64,000 nucleotides of DNA, taken from positions 92,912,765 to 92,976,764 of the forward strand of contig CM037588.1 of the NCBI GenBank assembly GCA_021018995.1, in the 5' to 3' direction. A model generated the notes under the pieces. The model did no database searches. It saw only the letters and a program-made list of their open reading frames with translations, and was not told the DNA's origin. The translations under genes and the position numbers were made by a program. Positions 34,404 to 46,310 of this stretch are shown piece by piece. How positions within the stretch are numbered: the first letter of the stretch is position 1; every line of letters begins with the position of its first letter. The stretch comes from Chloranthus sessilifolius. Lineage: Eukaryota; Streptophyta; Magnoliopsida; Chloranthales; Chloranthaceae.

Positions 34404-36258
34404 TTGGGTGTTGACAAGTGAAAAATACCATTTTTCACCCCTAAACTTAAGTCTTGATAGACCTTTGAGAGAACTAAATAAGTGTTTTAAGTGCCTATGT
34501 TGCAGCTAACAATAAAGACAGGCTTAACCATAAAAGCAGCTCAAAAGTGCTAAAAAGATGACAATCCATGTCAGTCCAAAGGAAGGAAGTGAAGAAACAA
34601 CCTCATCAGCTGTGGAAAGGTCTAAAAGGAAGAGGCAAAGATCTGTAAGAGAAGCAGGGAACAATTCGAACAGAGAATGCACTCTGAGTTCTTTTCAAAA
34701 GAACTGCACTTTCAGAAGAACGGAACTCTGCGAAAAGGACTAAACCTCCAGGCTTAGTTTTCGAAGAGCATCTGAACTCTTCGAAAAGAAGATTGAACTT
34801 TGCGAAAAGGAGAAAACACAATTCGAAGAGAGATTGAACATTGCGAAAAGAGCTTCAGAAGTCACAGTACTTTGTGAAAAGGCCCTTAAGCTCTGCGAAA
34901 AGGAATTATGGAGATTCGCAGCTTTAACAAGGGCAATTCAGTAATCTGTTGCATGCGTCCCAATGCATTTTAAAACCCAAGGACATTCCGGAAGATTCTG
35001 AGCACGAACCAAAGGCATATTCCACCCCATGTGAACACCCAAAGATGAAATTTCTTGGCGGGAACTTCTAGAAGCTCAAACAGATTTTTGAATTACATAA
35101 CAGAATTGATGCTTTTATCACCTGATTGGCTGAACCAGATCGAAGAATTCTGATTGGCCAGAATAGATCTGGATCCTCGAGCTCGACCACCATTGGTCAA
35201 TACATTCTGAACACCTCTGATTGGTTGAAACACATCTGAGCTGGACTTGGGGAAAACTATAAATAGATGAACCATTTGCCCAATTTGGGCATCCAGATTT
35301 TGAGTTTCATTTCTAATCCCCCATTTCCCGACCAAATGACTTATGCGCAATCCTTGTAATAGCCTACTTTGTACTTGCATTTGAGAGCTGTGAGATACTG
35401 CTGTAACTCAAAGGAGAGTTTGCATCCAAGACTGCAAATCCGAGAGCTGTTAAGCCGTGCTCTATAAATTGTAAGGATGAATTTTAAAAGGTTGCTGTAA
35501 ACTATGCATTCTCCATTGGACTCATGTCAAGGGTTCCCTCTGATCTCCTCAGTACATTAGACTCCTTTAGATTCATTATTGTGCATGCAATTTCCCTTGA
35601 TTCATTAATCCTGTAAGAATTAGTGTTGGTAACCTAGTCTCTTACAGCATTTGTAGTGATGTTTATTGTTCTGAATTGAGGATTTGGATTAAAGACTATT
35701 GGATGGTTTGTGGCCATTAAAGTGGACAGACCATAGCCATAAGCGTAAGCCTAATCCTTGAATTAGATTTATCTCTCTTACATCTGTGCTTGTAGCCAGA
35801 TGAAGATTGGATCACCTCTGTTGAGCTGCAGTTATTCTCATTAGATTTCAAAGACCAAATCAGATTTAGATATTACTTCTCCATCTTTGTTTCAATCACT
35901 CTCCCAACTCGGATCTGGATCATTTAGTTTAAATTTTTCTTTGTTTTTAGTTTGTTAAACGTGACAAATTCAAACCTCTTATCTTATCAGTTTTCTAGAT
36001 AGGATAAGAAGCCAGATCTGGTAGCTCAGATCTGGAGGTTTATCTTACATTTTAGATAAATTCTCTGTGGACGATCTTTCACTCACTTACTTTTAAAACT
36101 TGCTACAATTGGCCCTGATCTTGCAGGCTAATTCTCTTCTAACTGTGCTGATATTTCTTCATTTGTTTATATAGTCTAGAGCCACTGTAATTTAGCAGCT
36201 ATAAATCTGTTTTCAAAACTCACATAAATCAAGCACACTAAGAAGCAACAACATTGGG
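34404..36258 (+). mobile_element. Solo LTR of family A with TTGGG target duplication
   Basis: TTGGG at 34404-34408 and 36254-36258 flanks an LTR (34409-36253, 1845 bp) starting TGTTGACAAGTGAAAAATAC and ending AGAAGCAACAACA. It matches the LTR at 1001-2815 in reverse. No primer site or polypurine tract adjoins it, so two LTRs recombined and the body was lost. Its CTTTGCGAAAAG cluster is at 34670-34920. It interrupts the accessory ORF of the Athila-like element and is therefore younger than it. Confidence 0.95.
34670..34920. repeat. CTTTGCGAAAAG/CTCTTCGAAAAG motif cluster in solo LTR
   Basis: At least eight copies of the motif (for example AACTTTGCGAAAAGG, AACTCTTCGAAAAGA, CTCTGCGAAAAGG) at 20-45 base spacing. 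The motif core is a palindrome (TTCGAA or TTGCGAA with flanking CTTT/AAAG). Confidence 0.85.
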
Positions 36259-37070
36259 CAGGACCTGAGCCTCAGCTTTCTTCTTTTTCTGGCCCCCCAT
36301 CAAGCTCCTGTTGATTCCCCATTGCCTCTTGGCAAAGGTAGTAGGGGTAAGGGTGGTGGTCTGCTCAGTCCTTCCTATCTTGTGTCCCCCTTTGATCAGC
36401 AGCAAGGTAATGATTCTTGCATAGGGTAGAGTGTGAGACTTCTTGTTTGATCCTAACTTCTCCACTGTGTCTTTCATTGCCTCAAAAATTAGCCAGGCTG
36501 CATGGAAGCCATGGCCCATGTGGAAGGAGTAAACAACATCCGCAATGGGGGTCCTCCTCTCCTGCTGATGTCCTGAGCAATATATGTTCTTTCGCAGGAC
36601 TTGGTCAATGAATAGGAGTTCAGGTTCCAATTCTCTCCTTCTGATCGAGTCTCCTGTGGCTTTTAATTCTCTAGTTAGGGCCCGTGCAATTGTGTCAATG
36701 GATGCACGCAGAGGGGGGCCATATCCACAGCTAGGATTGAATGCTGTTGGGATGCCCAACACTTCAGCAATCATCTTAGGGCCCACTAACATATCAAAGT
36801 CATCAATCATCACCAGCAAGCACCCTTGTCCATCGTTGTCCTTCTTGACCTTGATGTGCTGATAAAACAGCTAGACTAGCCTGGGGTAGGTTAGTGCTGG
36901 GATTCCTCCATGAGCTCAGAAGGGGTAGAGAACTTAGTGGTTGGTACCGCCTCCTCCTCAACCACTTCCTTTATTTTTTTGGGGGACTTTGAAGTCTTGG
37001 CCTTTTTAGGGGTGGTCTCTGCAGGGTCTTTTTCCTTTCCTTTTCTCTTCTGTGCAGTTTTTAGAGCCAT

Positions 37071-38126
37071 TTCTAACTCTGTCTTCACGTTTGAGAAATG
37101 GGGGCTGAGATCTAGGGTTTTGTTTAATTTGACGCACATGGCACCTCAAAATCTCTGAGCAGAGGGCAATGGATGGGGATGATGAGCCATAGGAGTGATG
37201 CTGGAGGGGAGAGGGGAGAGCGCCAGAAGCTAGGGTTTCACAGAGGGAAGAAGGAAGAAAATAATGAAAAAGGGACAAAGCGCAGGGTTGAAATACTTAT
37301 CGCGAAGCTCAGCGCACTTTGGAACATCTGGTCATGGGTTTGGAAATGAACCTAGTGAAGGTGTTGAGTAAATCTGGATTGCGCGACAATCTCTCAAGTT
37401 GTCTTTGGAGCGCGCAACAGAGTGAGATTAATTCATGTGAATTGCGCGAGCGGCTCCTAGGTCTCTTTTGGATTGCGCAAAAAGCTCTGAGGTTCATTTT
37501 GAATCTCGCGACAGACTTAGAATCTCACGATAGTAAATGAAGTATGTCTGTTGAATTGCACGAGAGTCTCCTAGTTTACCTTGTGAACCTCGTGACAGCC
37601 TGATAATCTCGCAATAACTACAGAATAGCTCGATGTGGACCGCGCGAGAGGTTGTCAGGTACACCTGAATCTCACGATAGGCTTTGAATGTTTTTATGCA
37701 AACTGCGCGACATGCTCCCAGGCTTCCTTTTTAGCCTCACGATGGCTTTTAAATCTCGCGATAGTCTTTCAGACTGTCATTTTGGACCCAGCGACAGTAA
37801 GGTATTAAACAGAGAGCATGTGCTCTCTGTTCTATCCCTTTGCCTGTTTGCTTGTGGTTGGGTCCTGGGCATGACTCTCTCCTATGACTACCTCTAGACA
37901 CATGTAAACTCGATCATCCAATCAAAAAAACCTCCCACATTAGGCATGCAACAGAAGCTATCAATTAAAAAATAGTAAGAATGAAACCATGCATCAAAAG
38001 TTTAAAACAGATTGGTCCAGATTCAGATAAGACCATGAACAAATCCTAAAGAATAGAAACAAAAGAAAGCAAGATAAATCAACCAAAAACAACATACATA
38101 TGATACAATAATGACACACCTGTGGA
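37071..38126 (-). promoter_or_regulatory. Gap between Athila-like pol and accessory ORF, with palindrome cluster
   Basis: About 1 kb without a gene. From 37290 to 37800 it holds some 15 motifs of TCTCGCGATAG, TTGCGCGA and GCGCGAGAG type, matching in kind the cluster in this element's LTR (45790-46310). A perfect palindrome with 10-base arms lies at 37809-37830. No clear TATA box. A promoter for the accessory ORF is an inference. Confidence 0.5.
37290..37800. repeat. TCGCGA/GCGCGAG motif cluster upstream of accessory ORF
   Basis: Motifs such as ATCTCGCGATAG, GGATTGCGCGACAATC, GGACCGCGCGAGAGG and AATCTCACGATAGG recur every 25-45 bases in otherwise AT-rich sequence. Some show CG to TG or CA changes (CTCACGATAG), as expected from methylated CpG decay. 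Confidence 0.85.
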
Positions 38127-41100
38127 TCAGTTTGAAGAGGGATCTCCTTGAAGGTGAATGGTGTCCATGAGTTCGGCAGGTTTTTCAAAACAAGGCTTAT
38201 GCCTCTGACCATTCACTTTCAAGGTTCTCTCAGACTTGAGATCCTTGATTTTCACAGCACCAGATGGGGAAACATGCATGACAATGTAAGAACCTTCCCA
38301 TCTGGATTTTAATTTGCATGGAAAAAATTAAGTTTGGAGTTAAACAACCAAACCTTATCACCAGCAGTGAATCTCTTTCTTAACAGCCCTTTGTCAAAGA
38401 AAGTTTTGGACTTTTCCTTGTAGATCCTGGCATTGGAATACGCATCCATCCTTAGTTCTTCCAATTCCGACAGCTGCAGCAACCTGTGGAGACCAGTAGA
38501 AGTTAGATCTAGATTTAAATGTTTAATGGCCCAATAGGCCCTGTGTTCTAACTCCACTGGGAGATGACAGTCCTTGCCATAGACCAGTCTGAATGGGGAC
38601 ATACCAATGGGAGTTTTATAGGCAGTCCTATAAGCCCACAGTGCATCATTAAGCTTGTCAGCCCAATCCTTCCTATCAGTCCTCACAGTCTTCTCAAGGA
38701 TATGCTTGATCTCCCTATTTGAAATTTCAACTTGCCCATTGGTTTGTGGGTGGAAGGGAGTAGCAATCCTATGAGTGACAGAATATTTCTTGAGCAAGCT
38801 CTCGAAATTTCTATTGCAGAAATGGCTCCCCCATCACTGATAATAGCTCTAGGGGTACCAAATCTGGAGAAGATATTCTGCTTTATGAACTTGAGGACAA
38901 CCTGATTATCATTAGTTCTAGTAGGAATGGCTTCTACCCATTTGAAAACATAGTCCACTGCCACTAAGATGAAATGAAAACCATTTGAAGGAGGAAAGGG
39001 GCCCATAAAATCAATACCCCACACATCAAACAATTCTACAACAAGGATGGGCTGTAAAGGCATTGAATTTCATTTGGACAGCCCTCCTAATTTCTGACAT
39101 CTTTCACAGGCCTTGCAGTGTGTATGGGCATCTCTGAAAAGAGAAGGCCAATAGAAACCACACTGCAACACTTTGTCAGCTATTTTTCTCCCACTAAAGT
39201 GACCCCCACAGACATTTTCATGGCACATGGCCAGAATACTGGGGATATCACTTTCGGGAACACATTTCCGAATGATTTGGTCTGCACAATACTTGTACAA
39301 GCAAGATTCCTCCCAGAAAAAGAATTTGACCTGTGAGAAAAATAGGCCTTTGTCCATTTTTGTCCAATGGGCAGGAATCTTACCTATAACTAGATAATTG
39401 ACAATATGTGCATACCAAGGAACTAAAGATTGGATGGCAAACAATTGCTCATCCGGGAAGACATCATTTGTTGCAAGGTCATCAACACCTTTCTCCAACA
39501 TAATTCTGGACAAGTGGTCAGCCACTACATTTTCTACACCCTTCTTGTCCTTGATTTCGATGTCAAACTCCTGCAACAGGAGTATCCATCTAATCAGTCT
39601 GGGCTTTACATCCTTCTTGGACAGTAGGTACTTTAATGCTGAGTGGTCAGTGAAGATGACAGTTTTAGACCCGAGTAGGTAAGGTCTAAACTTGTCCATA
39701 GCAAAAACCACTACCAGAAGCTCTTTCTCAGTGGTTGTGTAGGTCAGTTGAGCTTCAGCAAGTGATTTGCTGATATATGCAATGACCACAGGCAGCTTAT
39801 CCTTTCTCTGGCCCAGGACAGCACCTATTGCCAAGTCAGATGCATCACACATCAACTCAAAGGGCAAGGTATAGGCAGGTGTTTGGAGTACAGGGGCAGA
39901 GGTGAGGCAGACTTTTAAAGTTTCAAAAGTCTTCAGGCATTCAGCAGAGAAGTCAAAAGGCACATCCTGGCAGAGAAGGTGGCACAATGGTTTAGCAATT
40001 TTACTAAAGTCTTTGATAAACCTCCTGTAGAATCCAGCATGTCCAAGGAAGGATCTGATTTGCTTGACTGTTCTCGGAGGGGGCAAATTTTTAATGAGGT
40101 CAACTTTTGCCTTGTCTACCTCAATTCCATCTTTAGAGACTACATGGCCCAACACAATTCCCTGTGTTACCATGAAGTGGCTCTTCTCCCAACTTAAGAC
40201 CAAATTGGTCTCTTCACATCTTTGTAAGACCTAATGGAGGTGTTGTAGACATTGGTCAAAGCTATCCCCATAAACCGAAAAATCATCCACGAAAATTTCC
40301 AAGAATTTGTCAATCATATCAGAAAAAATTGCATACATACACCTCTGAAATGTGGCTGGGGCATTACACAGTCCAAAAGGCATCCTTCTGTAAGCAAAGG
40401 TGCCAAAAGGACAAGTAAAAGTAGTTTTCTCTTGATCCAGAGGGTGCACAAGGATCTGATTGTACCCTGAGTACCCATCAAGAAAACAATAAAAAGCCTT
40501 CCAAGCCAACTTATCCAAAATTTGATCAATAAAGGGGAGAGGGAAGTGGTCTTTTCTGGTCTTGGAGTTGAGTTTTCGATAATCGATGCAAACTCTCCAG
40601 CCAGTGATTTCTCTGGCTGGTCTCAACTCTCCAGAGTCGGTTGTGATCACTGTTATGCCATATTTCTTGGGTACCACCTGGATTGGTGCCACCCATTCAG
40701 AATCAAAGATGGGGTAAATTACCCCAGCATCCAGCAACTTAATGATTTCTTTCGTAACCACTACTTACATGTGAGGATTCAATTTCCTCTGCATTTTCCT
40801 GGAGGGTGATGAGCCCTCCTCTAGATGAATCCTATGCATACAAATTGATGCATCAATCCCTTCTAGATCAGCAATGGTCCAGCTAATTGCTTTCTTGTGC
40901 TTCCTCAAAACTTTTAGCAATTCCTCCTCTTGCTCACTGGTAAGAGAAGAGGAGATGATCACAGGAAGTTTCTTGTCATTCTCGAGGAAAGCATACTTCA
41001 ATGTCTCTGGAAGCTTCTTGAGTTCCAGATCAGGGGCTTGTTGGATGGATGGCAGGATTGGTGTATTATTGGTAGGGGGAAGGGGCAACAATGTAGGTTT

Positions 41101-41739
41101 CCAATTGGAATGCTGCACTAAGCCCACAGAAGACCTCACTAGGGATACGTCTTCTGGCATTAAAGCTAGGCTTCCTTCCTTCACTATGTTCCAAACTTTA
41201 GTTAAATTAGTGACAATGTTGCTCCACTCTAGCAGAGTGGGCAGTTCTTCTTCAACAATTTCTTCTAGTACATCCACTGCAAAGCATTCCTCATTGTCCA
41301 GCTGAGGGTGCTTTGCACTGTTGTACACATTAAGCTCAACTTTCATATGTTCGAAAGTGACCTCCATGATCCCAGACCTGCATTGAATGCATGCATTGGC
41401 AGTGGCCAAGAATGGTCTGCCCAGAATAATAGGTATCGGGGATGTACTCTTGTTGCAGCCCATGTCCAAGACAAGGAAGTCTGTAGGGTAGAAGAAGTTG
41501 CCTACCCCCACTAGGACATCCTCAACCACTCCCATGGGTTTCCTCTCGGACCTATCAGCCATCAATAGAACAATGGGGGTGGGCTTTAGCTCCCCCAAAC
41601 CTAGTTGTTGATACACACTGTATGGCAGCAGGTTAACACTGGCTCTAAGGTCCAAAAGGGCTCTCCCAATCGTGTGGTCTTCAATAATACAGGGAATAGT
41701 AGGTATCCCTGGGTCTTGCAACTTCTCAGGCATTGTCAT
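38127..41739 (-). pseudogene. Athila-like pol: protease, RT, RNase H, integrase
   Basis: The protease block reads ALLDLRASVNLLPYSVYQQL; the catalytic D is kept but the G of DxG is R. RT starts in PEKLQDP...HKKAISWTIADLEGIDAS and goes on WRVCIDYRKLNSKTRKDHFP, MPFGLCNAPATFQRCM and IFVDDFSVYG (the YVDD box). After a stop near 40231 come [20 protein letters not shown], RNase H ([15 protein letters not shown]) and the integrase finger [16 protein letters not shown]...[10 protein letters not shown]. The core shows [22 protein letters not shown] and [20 protein letters not shown]. The end (KSRWEGSYIVMHVSPSGAVK) stops at 38127. Only a few breaks (40762, 40231-40203, 39064, 38800) spoil it. Confidence 0.93.
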
Positions 41740-43757
41740 GGTTAATACAGAATTAACTGTATCAGTCGCAAAGACCTTTTTGGAGAAATGGCCTCAGACC
41801 TTCCTTTTTTGAGTACTGAGGTCTTTCATAAACTTTGCATAGGCTGGGACCTGTCGGATTGCATCAAGCAGGGGTAAATTTATTTTGACCTGCTTAAAGG
41901 TCTCCATCATTTCCTCGATCTGTGCCTGAACCTTTTCAAAAAGGGCAAGGCCACTCAAAGCTTGAGGAAATGGCAGCTGAGGTACTGCTAGTTCCTCAAC
42001 TGCAAGCCTATGGCTGAACCTTTGTTTTTTTCTTTTATCTATTTTTATCTCCTGCTGAGGCTCAACTACAACTTCTTTATTTTTCCCTTGTTGAAGGGTA
42101 ACAGGTAGTTCTTGATTATGTGCCCTAACAAAGTCTTTATTACTTTCACTTGATATTTCCTTAGGGTAGACCTCTCCTTGTTCCTTTCCCACCTGGTTGT
42201 CTACCAGCCTACCAAACCTTAGGGCAGTTATGGCATTGGCCCCCTCAAAATTGGAGCAGCCTTCTCCGATGGAATACTGGCCCTTAGGGTTGGCTATTGG
42301 TTGGCTTGACAACCTGCCCTCCTCTCTTTTAGCCAGAGCATTAGCTATTTGGCGAAGCTGCTCTTCTATTTTCTTAATGCTTTGATTGTGAGAAGTCACA
42401 GTCTGATTCAAGGGTCCAAGGCTTTGCAATTAGGCCAAAACCTGGTCCTCGAAAGAAGCACTTTGGGGCTGAGGTGGGGAAACTACCAATTGATTTTGTT
42501 GCTGAGGATGCTGCTGTTGGAAATTCAACCTTGGGGCATAACCCTGGTTAAACTGCTGCTGTGGCCTTTGAGGTAAGGCCAACATCTGTTGTGGCTGCAT
42601 ATAATTGTCTTGCCTCCACCTCAAATTCGGGTGGTCTCTCCATTGGTAACCAACATTTTGGTGCTGGTATCCATATGATTGTTTATTGTAGCCACCAGAT
42701 TGTTGCTTTCCAAAAGATTGGGTAGCAGCAGCCTGCTCCATTACAAACTCAGGGTATTGCCCCGCAGATGGGCACTCTTCTACTGTGTGTTGTGGAGATT
42801 GGCATATCAGACATGTCTCCATCACTTGTGCAGCCATTCTGGGCTGCACCACAGTCAGAAATTTGTCAAATCTTTCAGTCAGATTGGTCATCTGCATTCT
42901 CAGGTCATCATTTCCCCTAACTTCATACATTTTTCCTTTAGAAGTCTCAGCAAGCCCCAGCTTAAGAGGAGGCTCCTGAACAGTTCTAGATGAGGACATC
43001 TTCTGGAAAGCATTTTCATTTATGACCTCGAACAAGTCCCATGCCTCATCAGCTATTTTATGCATGTACGTTCCACCACAAGAGGCATCTACCATGTCTC
43101 TGCTCTTCTCATCAATCCCATTGTAGAAGCTCTGGACAAGCTGCCAGTCAGGGATCTTGTGGTGGGGACATTGTTTGAGCATCTCTTTAAATCTATCCCA
43201 GCATTGGTTAAAATCTTCAGTTGGGGACTGGGCAAAAGAAAGTATGCCTTTCCTCAATTGGTTGATCTTGGTCTCTGGGAAAAATTTAGACAGGAATCTT
43301 GTCTGAGGTCTTTCCAAGAAGTGATGCTGTTGTTTGGGAGAGTAGATAACCAGGTCATGGCCCTGTCCTTTAGGGAAAAAGGAAAGAGCCTTAACCTAGT
43401 GGCTTCTGGTCCCAAACCAGCAATAGAGAATGTCGTGCATAGGGCCAAGAACTAGTCAATGTGCTTGTAAGGGTCTTCCTTGCTAAGCCCATGGAAAGAG
43501 GGAAGCATTTGGATGATGAAAGTTTTGATTTCATAGTTTCCTTGAACATCAGGGAATTGGATGCTGAATGGAGAATTCTAATCATCCGGAGCATTCAATT
43601 CCTTCAATGTTCTAGGTTGTTCTTCACCCATAACTGCTATCTCAATTTCAATAGGGGGCTCAACTGTGGTGTGTCTATGCCTTCTCGGTCTTCTACCCCT
43701 TTCTATCTCAAGGTTAGCAGGCTCTAATATAGGACTGAGGGATCTCCTTCCTAACAT
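41740..43757 (-). pseudogene. Athila-like gag with zinc knuckle and gag-protease linker
   Basis: It starts MLGRRSLSPILEPANLEIER at 43757, with stops near 43578 and 43446. The capsid core reads MLPSFHGLSKEDPYKHID, RAMTWLSTLPNNSITSWKDL, INQLRKGILSFAQSPTEDFN and MLKQCPHHKIPDWQLVQSFY. The knuckle is CLICQSPQHTVEECP (CX2CX4HX4C). A Gln-rich stretch follows to 42430. The linker 42429-41794 ends VKINLPLLDAIRQVPAYAKF, the usual lead-in to the Athila protease. The first gag at 1-811 is a diverged homologue. Confidence 0.9.
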
Positions 43758-44050
43758 GCACACACACCAACAGCAGGGAAGACTATTCACAAGCACATTG
43801 CACTTAACAAAAATTACAATTATCCTAATCAACTGCTATGGAATCTTCAAAGGAGAAATAGACTGAGTTTTGAGGGTTAGAGAAGTGCAAACAGAGGTAG
43901 CTAAACTCCCAGTGCAATTCTACTCTCCTCTGCTACGGTTCAGCTCTGACTGAAAAATTCCAAATGTAATTCAGCAGTATCAATTATTCACAAGTACAAC
44001 TACCAAAGAATAAAGAATCAAAAATCTAGAGTCTACTAAAAGATCAATAT

Positions 44051-44068
44051 TCCCCGGCAACGGCGCCA
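44051..44068 (-). other. Primer binding site (tRNA-Asp)
   Basis: The minus strand reads TGGCGCCGTTGCCGGGGA, complementary to the 3' end of plant tRNA-Asp. Six bases (AGTTTT) separate it from the LTR, exactly as in the element at position 1-2815. Confidence 0.95.
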
Positions 44069-44587
44069 AAAACTTGTTAGGCTATTTTGAGTGCTTGCTA
44101 CTGACTTTATTGAAGACAGTGATAAGAATGGGGTGAATAAAAATGAATGAAAGGTAGAGTGAGGATTACGAAGCAGCAAGCCTAAAATATGCACAGTCCT
44201 ACAAGATACAGGGCTTGTTGTAGCAAGTTTTAATAAGTAAGAGTTTGTCCCATAGGGAAGTTGATCTAAAGCTCCAAGGGAGCTATCCTTAGTAGGCTCT
44301 CCAGATCTGACTACAGATCTGGCAATCCTAAATGGAAGGGGATTTAGGGTCACTATACTCTAAATTCTAAGGTATCCTAATGTCTAAACTATAGAAAGGG
44401 TTAAGAAAGATGATGGAGTGAGAAAATAAATATAAAAGGGTGAGAAGTATGCTATTAGGTACAGATCTGATGGGTCTTGCAACTCAGACTCAGATTTGTG
44501 GCTATAGAAATCCTGTCCAATGGCTACATTATCACCAAAGAGGAGAAAGGATCCAACTCACCCCTGTGCCATGATCCAATCCCTTAA

Positions 44588-45230
44588 GGCTATAACCTGT
44601 CCACTTAAATGGTCACAGACTATCCAATAGGGGAACCACAATGCAGAGATGGGTCAGAACAAGCTTATCATTGTAGGCACTACTTCATCCAGGCTACAAG
44701 CTCAAGAATCCATAGGAACCTCATCCTCTAAAGTTCTGTGTGTGGGGCTAGGCCTACAAAGTGCACGAGCCTAGACACACAGGACCAGTAAGAGTTTGAA
44801 TACTAGCTTTTAAGCATGGCTGTTCACTGCTTTAGAAAGTCTGCAGTGATCCAGTCACAAGCCTACAATCTCTACAGCCAAATCAGCTTTGCAATCTGAT
44901 GGTGGGCCTATACAAATATAGGGGAGTCTGTCTCTGCACAATCTCTCACAGGGCTACAAGCACAAGTGCAGAGAAGAAGGATCTGTCTTAGGTATGTGGA
45001 TTGGCCTCACCCTAGGGCTATAACCTGTCCACTTGAATGGTCATAGACTATCCACAGAGGCTATCCTCCTCACAAAGGTCTAAGACAGAACAAGAGAATT
45101 GCTGCCGCCACCATGTTCACAAGGCTACCAGCTCAAGCTCCCATGGGAAATCAGATTTAGTGAATCCTGTGGTGGGGGAAGGCCTGCAATGGGCCTAACC
45201 TAGACACACAGGTCACTTAGATCTAAATAA
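44588..45230. repeat. Direct duplication of about 430 bp inside the Athila-like LTR
   Basis: GGCTATAACCTGTCCACTTA at 44588 recurs at 45019; GGCTACAAGCTCAAG at 44692 recurs as GGCTACCAGCTCAAG at 45122; CCTAGACACACAGGACC at 44771 recurs at 45201. Offsets are constant at about 430 bases. Confidence 0.8.
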
Positions 45231-45567
45231 AATATTAAAAACAATCCTCCATTGCTTACGATACAACTTATCAATGGAGGATCTCAAGGCAGCAGCCTTG
45301 TACAGAACAACTCAAAACAAAAACATCATCCCATACATGCTATAAATCCTATTGCAAAACTCCATTACAATCTATACCAAATAATCATACAAAAGGCATA
45401 GCCAGCAAATGCTGGACTATGGAGAGAAAGAAAAAGGAAAAAGAAAACTCCTAAACCCTAACCTTAGCCTACAGTAATTCTATAGTTGGTTTTAGGAAGA
45501 AGCACAGAAGTTGAGAAAAAGAGAGTCCTTTCCAAGATGATCCCCCTAAACCTAAGCTAGGCTTAGG

Positions 45568-45575
45568 CTTATATA
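45568..45575 (-). promoter_or_regulatory. Candidate TATA box of the Athila-like LTR
   Basis: The minus strand reads CTGCTATATAAGCCTAAGCC. It lies about 980 bases from the LTR start and downstream of the TCGCGCGA cluster in the direction of transcription. Confidence 0.5.
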
Positions 45576-45789
45576 GCAGTCGGTTCTCTCTCAATTAGGG
45601 TTAGGAAAACCCTAATTTCTCAATGTAATTGTGGCTCATTCCTGTCCCTTGGATGCCTTGGGGCGCATGCACGGAGATTGGAGCATTGGAGTGCGTGCCC
45701 TAATTGCTAGAGATGCTCAGATTGCCCTTACAGAAGTGGGGAGAAGTTTAGAACCCGATCCTCACTGGATAGAAAGGATTTGTAGATCT

Positions 45790-46310
45790 TGTCACGTGGT
45801 AGATTTGGCGTCGCGAGGTTGCTTTGACTTGGAGTTCATGCAGTCGCGGGGTTGGTGCTTTAATCATCACGGGAATGCTTTGGGAATCGCGGGGTTGGTA
45901 TCTTGCATTTGAATGGCGCGAGAATGGCGCGCGCAATTTGTTCCTTGTGAATCCTGCGGCGATCCTCACGAAGAGAATAATATTTATAGGTTTCTGGATC
46001 ATGCGAGCAGTTCCTTGAAAGTGTGTGCCCCACGACTACTACGCGACAACTGCGCGCGAGAGTGCCTGGAGCTCTCTCTCCTTAGTGAATCGTGTGACAA
46101 TTGAAGACTCCTTTCTTGAGCTGCGCAAAACTGCGCGAGCACTTAAGACTGAGCCTCGCGAAGTTTGCTTTTCAATTCTTTCTGGCACCAAATCGCGCGA
46201 GAATGGCGCGAAAACTGCACGACTAGTTTTGTGCCGTCTTCAGAAGCCCGTGACGTCTGCGCGAAGGCATCATCTCTGGTTCAATTGAACCTTGCGACAT
46301 CTACGCGAGG
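45790..46310. repeat. GCGCGAG/TCGCGA motif cluster in the Athila-like LTR
   Basis: Motifs such as AAATCGCGCGAGAATGGCGC, GCGACAACTGCGCGCGAGAG, GCGTCGCGAGGTTG and CCTCGCGAAG recur every 20-50 bases. The motif type matches the cluster upstream of this element's accessory ORF (37290-37800). Confidence 0.85.

Larger units (their letters stand above)
33511..37070 (-). pseudogene. Accessory ORF of Athila-like element, split by a solo LTR
   Basis: It starts MALKTAQKRKGKEKDPAE at 37070, a Lys-rich start like the Tekay ORF3s, and stops at 36891. The core resumes LFYQHIKVKKDNDGQG, MIDDFDMLVGPKMIAEVLGI, ELLFIDQVLRKNIYCSGHQQ and HTLPYARIITLLL. At 36253 an 1845-bp LTR intrudes. Beyond it the frame continues TPKQTEAAARSGSTPAIKEV into a Pro/Ser/Thr-rich linker and a helix (LIQDIQAQLSTNTQKQDQ), ending at SLEELRQSQEE near 33511. 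The three-part layout and LPYAR and LVxxFY blocks agree with ORF3 of the chromoviruses. Confidence 0.75.

Noticed and set aside
36417..36862. Plus-strand open frames over the accessory ORF
   Set aside because: They are shadows of the minus-strand frame that carries the conserved LPYAR and LFIDQ blocks.
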